From: Ignavibacteriaceae bacterium
Lineage (GTDB): Bacteria; Bacteroidota; Ignavibacteria; Ignavibacteriales; Ignavibacteriaceae
Length of the DNA: 64,000 nt
NCBI GenBank assembly: GCA_023229425.1
Contig: JALNZG010000002.1
Coordinates: 1-64,000, forward strand
Direction: 5' to 3'
Below are positions 1 to 7,998 of the stretch, piece after piece. Position numbers and translations under genes: made by a program. Numbering within the stretch: position 1 is the stretch's first letter; every line of letters begins with the position of its first letter. The notes under the pieces are model-generated. The model searched no databases, was not told where the DNA came from, and saw only the letters and a list, made by a program, of their open reading frames with translations.

Positions 1-24
1 ACTCATTGTCAGTATTTTCTCCAT
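1..24 (-). CDS. Transposase N-terminus (partial, runs off left edge)
   Basis: Reading leftward from base 24, an ATG opens MEKILTMS and continues past the window edge. A Shine-Dalgarno-like AAAAGGTGAT sits just upstream. From memory, an (I/L)(L/I)TM(S/N) opening is typical of ISNCY-type transposases with an N-terminal helix-turn-helix. Only eight codons are visible, so the family call is an inference; the two copies of a subterminal motif just to the right support an insertion-sequence end. Confidence 0.4.
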
Positions 25-65
25 CTGGATCACCTTTTTTTGATGCTCCAAGTTTATCTTTTTAC

Positions 66-104
66 TGACATTTCTATCGAGTTACCTCCATGACATTTCT
101 ATTG
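66..104. repeat. Subterminal repeats of an insertion sequence end
   Basis: TGACATTTCTATCG (66-79) and TGACATTTCTATTG (91-104) are direct repeats 25 bases apart, directly upstream of the leftward transposase start. Repeated short boxes near the ends are common in insertion sequences, where transposase binds. The true tip of the element is not certain but should lie near 104-112, inside the end of the neighbouring small gene. Confidence 0.45.
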
Positions 105-477
105 TGTTATAACATTTATTTTCACCAAGACCTATTTGCGAAAAATTTAGAAAACTCACCAAGTTTTGATTTGGAAATAAATCAAATCCGATAAAATACC
201 CGTCACCACGAAAATTATATCCTTTCGCTAAAACCCTGTTACTATTTTCGTCAAACAGTAAAATCTCTGTTCCGGAAGTAGGAACTGCTGCTTCAAATGC
301 ACGGGAAATGAAAACTTCTTTTGTACTCACATTTTTCAGTTCTGCTATACTTACAATCGTTTCATATTTTAGATAATTTGATTTATCCATGGTAAGAGTA
401 ATTTCAAGTTCCTGTGCGGAAGTATAATTATAAAGAATTATGACTATCGGAAGTATGGTAAAGATAAAATTTTTCAT
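82..477 (-). CDS. Small secreted protein, probably 3'-truncated by an insertion sequence
   Basis: This encodes 131 residues of unknown function. Residues 1-21 look like a Sec signal peptide (hydrophobic run ending TSAQ). The rest resembles a beta-rich extracellular domain (LEITLTMDKSNY, then VSIAELKNVS). The last residues, around NTIEMSWR, are encoded by the repeated TGACATTTCTAT boxes, so the natural C-terminus was probably replaced when the element inserted. It starts 9 bases downstream of the SIMPL-domain gene stop, so the two were probably one transcription unit. I do not recognise a family. Confidence 0.55.
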   Translation of the reverse strand: MKNFIFTILPIVIILYNYTSAQELEITLTMDKSNYLKYETIVSIAELKNVSTKEVFISRAFEAAVPTSGTEILLFDENSNRVLAKGYNFRGDGYFIGFDLFPNQNLVSFLNFSQIGLGENKCYNTIEMSWR

Positions 478-486
478 GCTAATCGC

Positions 487-1218
487 TTACTTTATCTCAA
501 ACGAAGCATTAACCACCGCGGTGATTTCTTTTTCGATTGAACTGAAATCGTTTACGCCGTAATCGGAAACCATGTTGGAATTTTTCGGAGTGATCTGCAA
601 AACGCCCATGCGCGCGTTGCGCATAGTACCTAAATCGCCATCGGTTGCTTCTGCAATTTTCTTAGCGCGGATCATCGCATCTTTTGCCGCTTCCGCTTGA
701 ATTTCAATTTTAATATCCGCCATTTTTGAATATTGATATTCCGGCTGCTCAACAGAAAAATTTACGCCGCGTTCAATCACCGAACTTATCTCAAGCGAAA
801 GATTTCTGATCTTGTTCACGTCGTTGGATTGCAGTTCGATTCTTTGTGAATAAACATAACCGCTTACGATATTTGTCTGTATTCCCTGCGCGTTCAATTC
901 ATAAACTGTATTGCTTGTAATTGTAAAAAGATTTAATGTTTCTTTCGGGAATCCTTTTTGTGCAAGGTATTGAAAGAGGATTGGTTTTTGCCGTTCGAGT
1001 TCGCGATACGCGTCTTTCCCCGAAACAGCTTGCACGGAAATTGTTCCGCGAAGTATTCCAAAATCTGAAATGATTTCTTTCTTTGCCGAACCTGTCACGG
1101 TGATGGTTTGATTCGCTTTGCTCACGTTTTTCCAGGTTCCGCTGATAAATAACGTTCCAAGTAAAAACGCCGCTGCGAGAATTGTTGCCGGTAGTACCCA
1201 TTGATTTTTTGTGAACAT
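487..1218 (-). CDS. SIMPL domain (DUF541) membrane-anchored protein
   Basis: This is a 243-residue SIMPL/DUF541 protein. A single N-terminal membrane segment (about residues 8-27) is followed by the family pattern: an opening ITVTGSAKKEI strand, a central region ending in VSGYVYSQRIEL, and the AAKDAMIRAKKIAEA helix near residues 175-190. Members are periplasmic or outer-face proteins, some linked to oxidative stress; the molecular role is not established. The ATG at 1218 has a GGAATAATTAC ribosome-site context. The truncated small secreted gene follows 9 bases downstream. Family call is firm; function is open. Confidence 0.85.
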   Translation of the reverse strand: MFTKNQWVLPATILAAAFLLGTLFISGTWKNVSKANQTITVTGSAKKEIISDFGILRGTISVQAVSGKDAYRELERQKPILFQYLAQKGFPKETLNLFTITSNTVYELNAQGIQTNIVSGYVYSQRIELQSNDVNKIRNLSLEISSVIERGVNFSVEQPEYQYSKMADIKIEIQAEAAKDAMIRAKKIAEATDGDLGTMRNARMGVLQITPKNSNMVSDYGVNDFSSIEKEITAVVNASFEIK

Positions 1219-1272
1219 GTAATTATTCCTTTTTAAAACTAATTTATCTCATGCCATATAATAGAAAATTTT

Positions 1273-1356
1273 CTTAGTGTTTCTTTGTGCTCTTTGTGTC
1301 TCAGTGGTAAAAACAAACTTACCACTAAGACACTTAACTCACTTAGTTACACTAAG
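1273..1356. repeat. Long imperfect hairpin with CACTAAG-type motifs
   Basis: Two 38-base arms (1273-1310 and 1319-1356) are inverted copies separated by 8 bases. TTACCACT, AGACAC, CAC and ACACTAAG match exactly, while the two 6-base spacers between them do not. It fills the 145-base gap between valS and the SIMPL gene, which are both leftward. Similar CACTAAG/TTAGTG hairpin repeats occur between genes in many bacteria; whether this one acts as terminator, RNA structure or mobile repeat cannot be told here. Confidence 0.6.
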
Positions 1357-1363
1357 CAATAAA

Positions 1364-4021
1364 TCAATTCATATTTTTAAGTAGTTCATTCAACTTCACT
1401 AATTTATCTTTCCAATCAGTCAGCTTTGCTCGTTCTTTCTCAACAATATCAGCCGGAGCGTTCTTCACAAAATTTTCATTCGATAATTTTTTCTCGACCC
1501 CTTTGATGCTTCCTTCTAAGCGGCTGATATCTTTTAATAATTTTTCCCGCTCTGCGGCTACATCAATCAATCCTTCTAACGGAATATAAATTTCGCAGTT
1601 CTTAACTACTGCAGCAGTCGATTTTTCCGGTTTAACAATGTCTTTTCCGATCACTACTTCTTCTGCACGCGTTAATTTTTTAAAGTAGTTAATACTTGCA
1701 GAAAGATTTACTTCCGTTTTTAAGTAAATAGAAATCGGTTTTGAAGGAGCAATGTTCATTTCACCGCGGATATTGCGGATTGCGGTAACAACTTCCTGCA
1801 AGAAGTTCATTTCATCATCAACATTCTGTTTGATCAATGTTTCGTCGCACTTCGGATAAGCTGAAGTTGAAATACTTTCTCCTTCATTTCTTTTTTCGAT
1901 AAGCTGCCACAGTTCTTCAGTTACGAACGGCATAAATGGATGAACAAGTTTTAATAAATTTTCGAACAGCGAAATAGCCCGTGTTAATGCGGCTGATTTT
2001 ACTTCCTGATTGTCCGAATAGAATTTTGATTTTGATAACTCGATGTACCAATCGCAGAAATCATTCCACACAAAAGCGTAAATAATTTTTGAAGCGTTGT
2101 TGAATTCAAACTTCTCCATCGCGCGGTTCAATTCTTTCAATGTCTGATTAAAGCGCGACTGGATCCATTCATCAACAATATCAATATGTTTATCTGCGAG
2201 TTTCTTATCGGTTGAAATCGCCTGTGCGTTCATCAGCAAAAATCTCCCGGCGTTCCAAATCTTATTCGCAAAGTTTCTGCCAATTTCACATTTCTCAGTT
2301 GTAAATAGAACATCCTGTCCAAGCGGAGCCAAATAAATTACCGAGAAGCGCAGAGCGTCGGCGCCATATTCAGCAATCACTTCAAGCGGGTCGGGAGAAT
2401 TGCCAAGCGATTTGCTCATCTTCCGTCCTTGCAAATCGCGGATGATACTTGTGAAATAAACATCGCTGAACGGAATATTTTTTTCAAAATATAATCCGGC
2501 AATGATCATTCTTGCAACCCAGAAGAAAATAATGTCGGGTGCGGTGATAAGCGTATTTGTTGGATAATAATATTTTTTTTCTTCTTCGGTTTTGAAAACA
2601 TCATGCGCCCAAAGCCAGCTTGAAGCCCAAGTATCAAGCACGTCATCATCTTGTTTCAGATTTGTGCATCCGCAGTGCGGACATTTTTCCGGTTTCGTTT
2701 CGGCAACGATTGGCTGTTTACATTCCAAGTTACAATGATCATCGCCAACGCAATACCAAACGGGAATCCGGTGTCCCCACCAAAGCTGTCGCGAGATGCA
2801 CCAATCTTTAATATTTTCCATCCAGTGTTCATAAGTCTTTACCCAATGGTCGGGGTGAAATTTTACTTTTCCTTCTTTAACAATATCGAGAGCAGGTTTA
2901 GCAAGGTCATCCATTTTAATAAACCACTGCTCGGAAAGATATGGCTCAATCGGCACACCGCCACGCTCAGAATAACCGATGTTCGTTTGATACGGCTCGA
3001 TCTTTTCAACTAATCCAAGTTCTTCCATTTTCTTTACAACCAACTTGCGGGCCTCGTATCTATCAAGATGCTGAAATTCTTTCGGAACGTTTTCATTGGT
3101 TGAAGCATCGGGATTAAAAATATTTATTGTTTCAAGATTGTGCCGCTGACCCATTAGATAATCATTAAAATCATGTGCTGGAGTTACTTTAACAGCCCCG
3201 GTTCCAAATTCTTTATCAACATAATGATCTGCAAAAACCGGAATTTCTTTGTTCACCAAAGGAAGAATTACAGATTTACCAACTAATTTTTTGTAACGCT
3301 CATCGTGCGGATTAACAGCAATACCACTGTCTCCAAGCATTGTTTCGGGACGTGTAGTTGCAACGGTAATAAATTCATCTGAATCTTTCACCGGATATTT
3401 GAAATACCAAATGTTTCCGTTTATCGTTTTGTAATTTACTTCTTCGTCGCTTATCGCTGATTTAGAAACCGGACACCAGTTAACTAATCTATTCCCGCGG
3501 TAAATTTTTCCATCATTATATAGTTTTACAAAAGCCTCAATAACTTTTTTGTAGTAGTGATCGTCCATCGTAAAACGTTCGCGTTCCCAGTCACAGCTAA
3601 CGCCAAGTTTTTTTAATTGCTGAATGATGATTCCGCCGTATTTAGTTTTCCATTCCTGGCAATGCTCTAAAAATTTATCGCGACCGATCTTATGTTTATC
3701 AATTCCTTCATCTTTTAAATATTTTGTGACTTTACTTTCGGTAGCTATTGATGCGTGGTCTGTGCCCGGCACCCAACAAGCGTTGAATCCCTGCATTCTT
3801 TTCTGGCGAATGAGTACATCTTGAAGCGTGTTATTTAAAATGTGTCCCATTGTTAACATGCCGGTAATATTTGGCGGCGGAATAACAATGGTGTAAGGTT
3901 CTTTTTCTTTATCAACTTCCGAATGAAATATTTTATGTTTTAACCAGTAGGCGTACCACTTATCTTCAGCTGATGCGGAATTATATGCTTTGGGAATTTC
4001 GTTTGTGTTTTGGGACTCCAT
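1364..4021 (-). CDS. valS: Valyl-tRNA synthetase
   Basis: This is a class I aminoacyl-tRNA synthetase that charges tRNA-Val. The signature MGHI (HIGH motif) lies near residue 57 in PPPNITGMLTMGHI, and KMSKS near residue 535 in GRKMSKSLGNSPDP. The CP1 editing domain includes TTRPETMLGD, and the C-terminal coiled-coil arm (about 820-885) is rich in Lys/Glu. The length of 885 residues is normal. A longer reading would begin at a TTG (4042), but that start has no ribosome site and would lie only a few bases from a likely promoter element (TATATTTG, 4053-4060), so the ATG at 4021 is preferred. The gene is followed by the hairpin at 1273-1356. Confidence 0.97.
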   Translation of the reverse strand: MESQNTNEIPKAYNSASAEDKWYAYWLKHKIFHSEVDKEKEPYTIVIPPPNITGMLTMGHILNNTLQDVLIRQKRMQGFNACWVPGTDHASIATESKVTKYLKDEGIDKHKIGRDKFLEHCQEWKTKYGGIIIQQLKKLGVSCDWERERFTMDDHYYKKVIEAFVKLYNDGKIYRGNRLVNWCPVSKSAISDEEVNYKTINGNIWYFKYPVKDSDEFITVATTRPETMLGDSGIAVNPHDERYKKLVGKSVILPLVNKEIPVFADHYVDKEFGTGAVKVTPAHDFNDYLMGQRHNLETINIFNPDASTNENVPKEFQHLDRYEARKLVVKKMEELGLVEKIEPYQTNIGYSERGGVPIEPYLSEQWFIKMDDLAKPALDIVKEGKVKFHPDHWVKTYEHWMENIKDWCISRQLWWGHRIPVWYCVGDDHCNLECKQPIVAETKPEKCPHCGCTNLKQDDDVLDTWASSWLWAHDVFKTEEEKKYYYPTNTLITAPDIIFFWVARMIIAGLYFEKNIPFSDVYFTSIIRDLQGRKMSKSLGNSPDPLEVIAEYGADALRFSVIYLAPLGQDVLFTTEKCEIGRNFANKIWNAGRFLLMNAQAISTDKKLADKHIDIVDEWIQSRFNQTLKELNRAMEKFEFNNASKIIYAFVWNDFCDWYIELSKSKFYSDNQEVKSAALTRAISLFENLLKLVHPFMPFVTEELWQLIEKRNEGESISTSAYPKCDETLIKQNVDDEMNFLQEVVTAIRNIRGEMNIAPSKPISIYLKTEVNLSASINYFKKLTRAEEVVIGKDIVKPEKSTAAVVKNCEIYIPLEGLIDVAAEREKLLKDISRLEGSIKGVEKKLSNENFVKNAPADIVEKERAKLTDWKDKLVKLNELLKNMN

Positions 4022-4052
4022 GCTCTTCTCTATATTTATCAATAGTTGAGTG

Positions 4053-4060
4053 CAAATATA
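4053..4060 (-). promoter_or_regulatory. Likely -7 element of the valS promoter
   Basis: On the minus strand this reads TATATTTG, matching the Bacteroidota -7 consensus TAnnTTTG, about 32 bases before the valS ATG. I see no clear TTTG about 19 bases further upstream, so only half of the promoter is convincing. Confidence 0.4.
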
Positions 4061-4297
4061 AGGAAAAATTGGTTCGCGGTGGAACGGAACGACAGAATGG
4101 ATGAATGTTTGTACGACTGATCGTTTTCTCTATCAATTTGAAATTGATTTTATTCATCCACGCATCAATTCGGTCATTCAATTTTCATATTGCTTTGTAT
4201 GTACAGATTTTAAATTTATAGGTTCATTCAAAAAAAAAAAGTAACTTTACCCCCCGTAAAAATTGGAACTATTCATTTACATAAGTGAAAAAGAACG

Positions 4298-5494
4298 ATG
4301 GAATTGATTTTACTTTTTCTTTGGGTGATGATCATTAATGGAGGATTGGGCGGTCAGTACATCCTCAATTGGATGGGGAATCAACCTAAATACGTCGGCA
4401 ATCAAGAAGTTGGTGTTTCTCCCGGAGTGATGACGTGGTGGAGAGAACTTTCAAAACTGCTTTGGGCTGCAATCGCTGTTGTGGTAGAAGTTATCCGCGG
4501 AAAAGAAGTAAAATATTTATGGCCCGGTTCAGTTGCTTTGATAACGATTATGATCTGTGCCTTTACCGGCGTTATTGAAAACATCGGTTTCTTTTACTTA
4601 CCAAGATACTATTCACCTCATCTTTTTGCTCCTTATGTAAATATTTATTTAGCATTTTTGCCATTCTTCGGCAAGTTCATGTTCAACGCTGCTATTAGAA
4701 AAGAACATTGGATCGGCGTTTTGCTTGTTGTCTCTGGTTTAGCAATTCCCCACTTGCCAAGAATTCTTGGTGGAAATCCCGATCCAAATACTTTTCTCGA
4801 TTCAACTGCAATCATCTGGATCATTATTATCAATCTCTGCTTAGGTTCACAACAGATACTAAACAATAAAACAGTTCAAACTGCATTTAAGGGAGTCGGG
4901 CCGAATGCTTTGGTGTTGTGGCGCGAAATCTGGAAGATGCTTTTTATTACTTCGGCGTTAATTGTTTTCCCGCTCGTCGGGACTTTTCTTCGCGCAAATA
5001 TTCCCGCTCAAGTTCCTGTTGCTAAATTTGAAACCCGTGTACTTGCAAAACTTGATGAACCGAAAAAGGAATTTATCTTAACTCATTACACAAAAACCGA
5101 AACTTCATATCAGTTAAAAAAGAATTTACCTGCTGATGTAGAAAAGAAAATTGAAAAGACTTTTGTTTCGGTTGAGTATCACAGATTTTTTGCTTTATTC
5201 GAGGGAAGTATTCTCCCGAACAATTGGTGGCCTATTCTCTTTGTTGTTGCCGCCGGATTAACAGGTTACATCTACAGTTTTGGATTTTTCAAACTCTCTA
5301 AATTTTCCGCACACCTCTGGGTTCCATACACTAACGTTTGGCTGGCGCTTCTTCCTTTTATTATGATACTTTTTGGAAAAGATGTTACGACTTACCAAAT
5401 CATCGGCGCTGTGGTTGTTACTGCAGGTTTAGTGGTTGGAGTTTCGGATTATAAGAGAAATAAGATTGAAGCGATAAAAAATACTCACGAGTAA
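4298..5494 (+). CDS. DMT/EamA-like membrane protein with two repeated halves
   Basis: This is a 398-residue polytopic membrane protein. The two halves repeat each other: GFFYLPRYYSPHLFAPYVN with NIYLAFLPFF near residues 92-125 pairs with GFFKLSKFSAHLWVPYTN and VWLALLPF near 328-355, and WRELSKLLW pairs with WREIWKMLF. This inverted-topology duplication is typical of the drug/metabolite transporter (EamA) superfamily. A soluble insert of roughly 75 residues lies between the halves (about 230-305) and is unusual. The substrate is unknown. The gene stands alone between divergent valS and a strong terminator at 5507-5537. Confidence 0.65.
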   Translation: MELILLFLWVMIINGGLGGQYILNWMGNQPKYVGNQEVGVSPGVMTWWRELSKLLWAAIAVVVEVIRGKEVKYLWPGSVALITIMICAFTGVIENIGFFYLPRYYSPHLFAPYVNIYLAFLPFFGKFMFNAAIRKEHWIGVLLVVSGLAIPHLPRILGGNPDPNTFLDSTAIIWIIIINLCLGSQQILNNKTVQTAFKGVGPNALVLWREIWKMLFITSALIVFPLVGTFLRANIPAQVPVAKFETRVLAKLDEPKKEFILTHYTKTETSYQLKKNLPADVEKKIEKTFVSVEYHRFFALFEGSILPNNWWPILFVVAAGLTGYIYSFGFFKLSKFSAHLWVPYTNVWLALLPFIMILFGKDVTTYQIIGAVVVTAGLVVGVSDYKRNKIEAIKNTHE

Positions 5495-5506
5495 GTTTTC
5501 ATCCTT

Positions 5507-5537
5507 AAAAAAAGCCCGACATCTGCCGGGCTTTTTT
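5507..5537. terminator. Bidirectional rho-independent terminator
   Basis: A GC-rich stem (AAAAAGCCCG / CGGGCTTTTT) with an 8-base loop has A and T runs on both flanks. It lies 12 bases after the DMT gene stop and 27 bases after the stop of the convergent AGE-family gene, so it can serve both. Confidence 0.85.
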
Positions 5538-5564
5538 ATTAATGGGGAATCATCAACTAACGGC

Positions 5565-7388
5565 CTAACGAAGAAGAATCATTTTCTTTGTTTCAACAAA
5601 ATTTCCGGCACGAAGTTGATAGAAATATACGCCAGAGGCGTATCCACCTTTGGCAGAAACTCCGCTGCTTACTTCAGTATTCGTACTGTTGAATTCTACT
5701 TGATAATTTCCGGCGGATTTCACTTCGTTCACCAATGTTGCGACTTCATTTCCCAAAACATCATATACTTTTAAACTAACATTGCTGATTACTGTCAACT
5801 GAAAACTGATCACTGTCTTCGGATTAAACGGATTTGGATAATTTTGTTGGAGTTCGAACTGATTGGGTTTATTTTTGTCGTTACTTGCAATAGCGCTTAT
5901 ACCGCTCAGTTCATAAATTACTTTGAATTTTCCACCTACATTTGCGGCGAGATGCAGTTCATGCGTAACGGCGTTAAAATCAGTGTAAGGTTGATCGTTG
6001 TAAACAATTTCTTTTATTTTGTAAGTGTCAAATGGAAATTCAATCGGATTTAATAAAACGACCCTGTCGTTATTTGCTTGAAAATTATAATACAATGTAA
6101 TCGGTTCTTTTGTTACGAAAAATTTTCCGTAAAGATAAGTGTAATACCCTAATTCAATTGAGTGATATCCGGCTTTGTTCGGATTTCCTTTCCCCTCTCC
6201 CCACGTTTGCGCGCCGCGGCGGGTTCTGTTTTCATATACTTCGCCGTAAGTATGATCAACAAAATATTTCATGAAAAAGTCGAGTGTTTCATCCGCCATC
6301 TTCAAGTATTGTTCATCCGATGTTGTTTGATACATCTGTAAACCTGCCATGACCGCTTGTTCCATTTGCCACCAGGCTTTTGCTGTATCGGGATTATTCC
6401 ACATCAGCATTTGTCCGGTAGTTCTGTTATAATCTTTATACGGTCCGCCAAACTCGTTATCATACCCTTTTGCCAAAACATCATCAATTAGTTTTCGTGC
6501 TGCAGTAATAGAAGTTGGGTCGGGATAAATTTGATTTACCCGTGCAAAGCACCATGCGGTTTTTAAGACATGCCCCATAATTGTCATCGTTTCGCTTGAA
6601 AGAATATTCCAATTCGCGTCATACACTTCGGCAAAACCGATCTTCTGTTTGTCCATGCTCGCAACAAACCAGGTTTTCATGTTGTCAATTATCTGAAGCG
6701 TCTTATCTAAATATTGTTGATCCTTCGTCAGCATATACAAATAAAGTAAATGAGTTGTAATCGCATCAACTGTAGCGTTAAAACTTTTATTGTTTTTCGT
6801 TGACCAATTTTTGCTGCTATAATCATAATATCCAAAATATTGTGCGCGGCTGTCCCACATTTTGGTTTCGTTGTTTTGATACCCTTTCATTATCCAGTTC
6901 CAGTCGAGTGTATCGCCGGTTGCTTCAAAAGAAGCCATCGGACCGAGAAGTCCGTAATGCTGATGGAACGCATCTTTGTTCGTGTTGCCGGAAGTCGGAC
7001 TGCCGTATTTATCAAGCTCCCAAAACCAACCACCGTTGGTATTATCCCACGCATGTTTGTACATAAAATCGAGCGCTTGTTTTGCTTTGGTCAAATAGAC
7101 ATCATTTCCGGTAAGCATAAAAGCACGGACAAATCCATACGCATCGCGTGATTGCGTCTGCATATTTTTTTGCGTACCGCTCGCTTTTCCATACTTATCT
7201 ATATTTGTATAGAATCCTCCATTTACCGGGTCGTAAGCTTTTAACCAGAAGGCTGCACAGCTATCAACATAACCTATTACCTTGTCGGGATTTTGCAAGT
7301 AAGGCGATTTAACATTGTACTGTCCATACGTTATGGAAACTAAAACAAGGAAGGAAAGGATGCTGCGTTTCATTGGAGTTCTTTTCAT
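5565..7388 (-). CDS. Secreted AGE-family epimerase/isomerase-like protein with T9SS sorting domain
   Basis: This protein has 607 residues. A signal peptide at about 1-22 ends ITYGQ; a second ATG at 7373 would also fit. Residues about 35-440 look like the (alpha/alpha)6 barrel of the N-acylglucosamine/cellobiose 2-epimerase (AGE) family: GGFYTNIDKYG, NGGWFWELDKYG, DAFHQHYGLLGPMASF, HVLKTAWCFARV, KAWWQMEQAVMAGL and a late HSIELGYY segment. His residues near 140 and 270 sit where the family has catalytic His, by rough comparison. The last ~95 residues are a T9SS type A sorting domain (QNYPNPFNPKT, VYDVLGNEVATLV, MILLR). AGE enzymes are usually cytoplasmic, so export is noteworthy. The exact reaction is unknown. 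Confidence 0.75.
   Translation of the reverse strand: MKRTPMKRSILSFLVLVSITYGQYNVKSPYLQNPDKVIGYVDSCAAFWLKAYDPVNGGFYTNIDKYGKASGTQKNMQTQSRDAYGFVRAFMLTGNDVYLTKAKQALDFMYKHAWDNTNGGWFWELDKYGSPTSGNTNKDAFHQHYGLLGPMASFEATGDTLDWNWIMKGYQNNETKMWDSRAQYFGYYDYSSKNWSTKNNKSFNATVDAITTHLLYLYMLTKDQQYLDKTLQIIDNMKTWFVASMDKQKIGFAEVYDANWNILSSETMTIMGHVLKTAWCFARVNQIYPDPTSITAARKLIDDVLAKGYDNEFGGPYKDYNRTTGQMLMWNNPDTAKAWWQMEQAVMAGLQMYQTTSDEQYLKMADETLDFFMKYFVDHTYGEVYENRTRRGAQTWGEGKGNPNKAGYHSIELGYYTYLYGKFFVTKEPITLYYNFQANNDRVVLLNPIEFPFDTYKIKEIVYNDQPYTDFNAVTHELHLAANVGGKFKVIYELSGISAIASNDKNKPNQFELQQNYPNPFNPKTVISFQLTVISNVSLKVYDVLGNEVATLVNEVKSAGNYQVEFNSTNTEVSSGVSAKGGYASGVYFYQLRAGNFVETKKMILLR
5627..5663 (-). repeat. In-frame palindromic insert in the T9SS sorting domain
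   Basis: Within the sorting-domain coding sequence, ATACGCCAGAGGCGTAT (5627-5643) is a perfect inverted repeat next to an imperfect one (CCACCTTTGG). Together they encode the extra SAKGGYASG segment that unmodified sorting domains in this window lack. Near-identical copies occur at 24995-25028 and 27299-27332. Confidence 0.65.
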
Positions 7389-7493
7389 TTGTTCATTACA
7401 ATTTCACATGTAAAAATAGGAATGATATTGGTTAATGAAAAATTAAGATGGATGAATGTTGACGGATGATGGTTTATGGAAATTTAGATTAGT

Positions 7494-7538
7494 AACCTCG
7501 AAGGTTGAAACCGAATTTCTTCTTTAACCTTCGAGGTT
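7494..7538. repeat. Inverted repeat, possible weak terminator
   Basis: AACCTCGAAGGTT (7494-7506) and AACCTTCGAGGTT (7526-7538) are a perfect 13-base inverted pair with a 19-base loop, 15 bases after the DUF423 gene stop. There is no T run in the direction of that gene, so it may be an intergenic repeat rather than a true terminator. Confidence 0.45.
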
Positions 7539-7552
7539 GCATTTTTAATTTA

Positions 7553-7918
7553 CTATTCTTTTACTTTCTTCCACGATTGATAAACCACCAATCCCCAGCC
7601 AATTAAAAAGCTTGTGCCTCCGAGTGGAGTAATAAAGACGAGAAATTTTATTCCGCTGATCGCATACGCGTAAAGTGAAAAGGAGAAGAGAAGAATTCCC
7701 GAAGCAATAAAAATAAAAGATTGTTTCAGAAATTCTTTTCCCGAAAGTGCAATTACAAGCAATACCACCGCGTGTATCAAATGATATTGAATTCCAATCT
7801 TATAAATCTCCAGCATTTCGGGAGAGATCATTTCCTTTAACGCGTGCCCGCCGAAAGCTCCGAGGGCAACACCGATAAAACCAAATACTCCGGCGGTCAT
7901 AACAAAACTTTTTTTCAT
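7553..7918 (-). CDS. DUF423 family small membrane protein
   Basis: The 121 residues contain about four membrane segments. The N-terminal GVALGAFGGHALK, the following LEIYKIGIQYHLIHA and the late FVFITPLGGTSFLIGWGL are the family signature of DUF423 (YgdD/YwdK-like) inner-membrane proteins, whose function is unknown. It reads leftward, away from uvrB, with an 80-base divergent gap between them. Length and composition are normal. Confidence 0.85.
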   Translation of the reverse strand: MKKSFVMTAGVFGFIGVALGAFGGHALKEMISPEMLEIYKIGIQYHLIHAVVLLVIALSGKEFLKQSFIFIASGILLFSFSLYAYAISGIKFLVFITPLGGTSFLIGWGLVVYQSWKKVKE

Positions 7919-7938
7919 AATTCTACTTTCTTTTTCTC

Positions 7939-7970
7939 TTGTTGAATTTGGGTTGAAACCTGTATCTTAG
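7939..7970 (+). promoter_or_regulatory. Possible uvrB promoter
   Basis: TTGTTG (7939-7944), 18 bases, then TATCTTAG (7963-7970) resembles the Bacteroidota -33/-7 pattern, 28 bases before the uvrB ATG. I did not find a LexA box by eye. Confidence 0.3.
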
Positions 7971-7998
7971 AATTCCAACTATAAATTTATTAAAAGAA

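Noticed and set aside
899..1201. 100-codon leftward reading frame inside the SIMPL gene
   Set aside because: It lies in a second frame of a well-supported gene and has no ribosome site or protein pattern.
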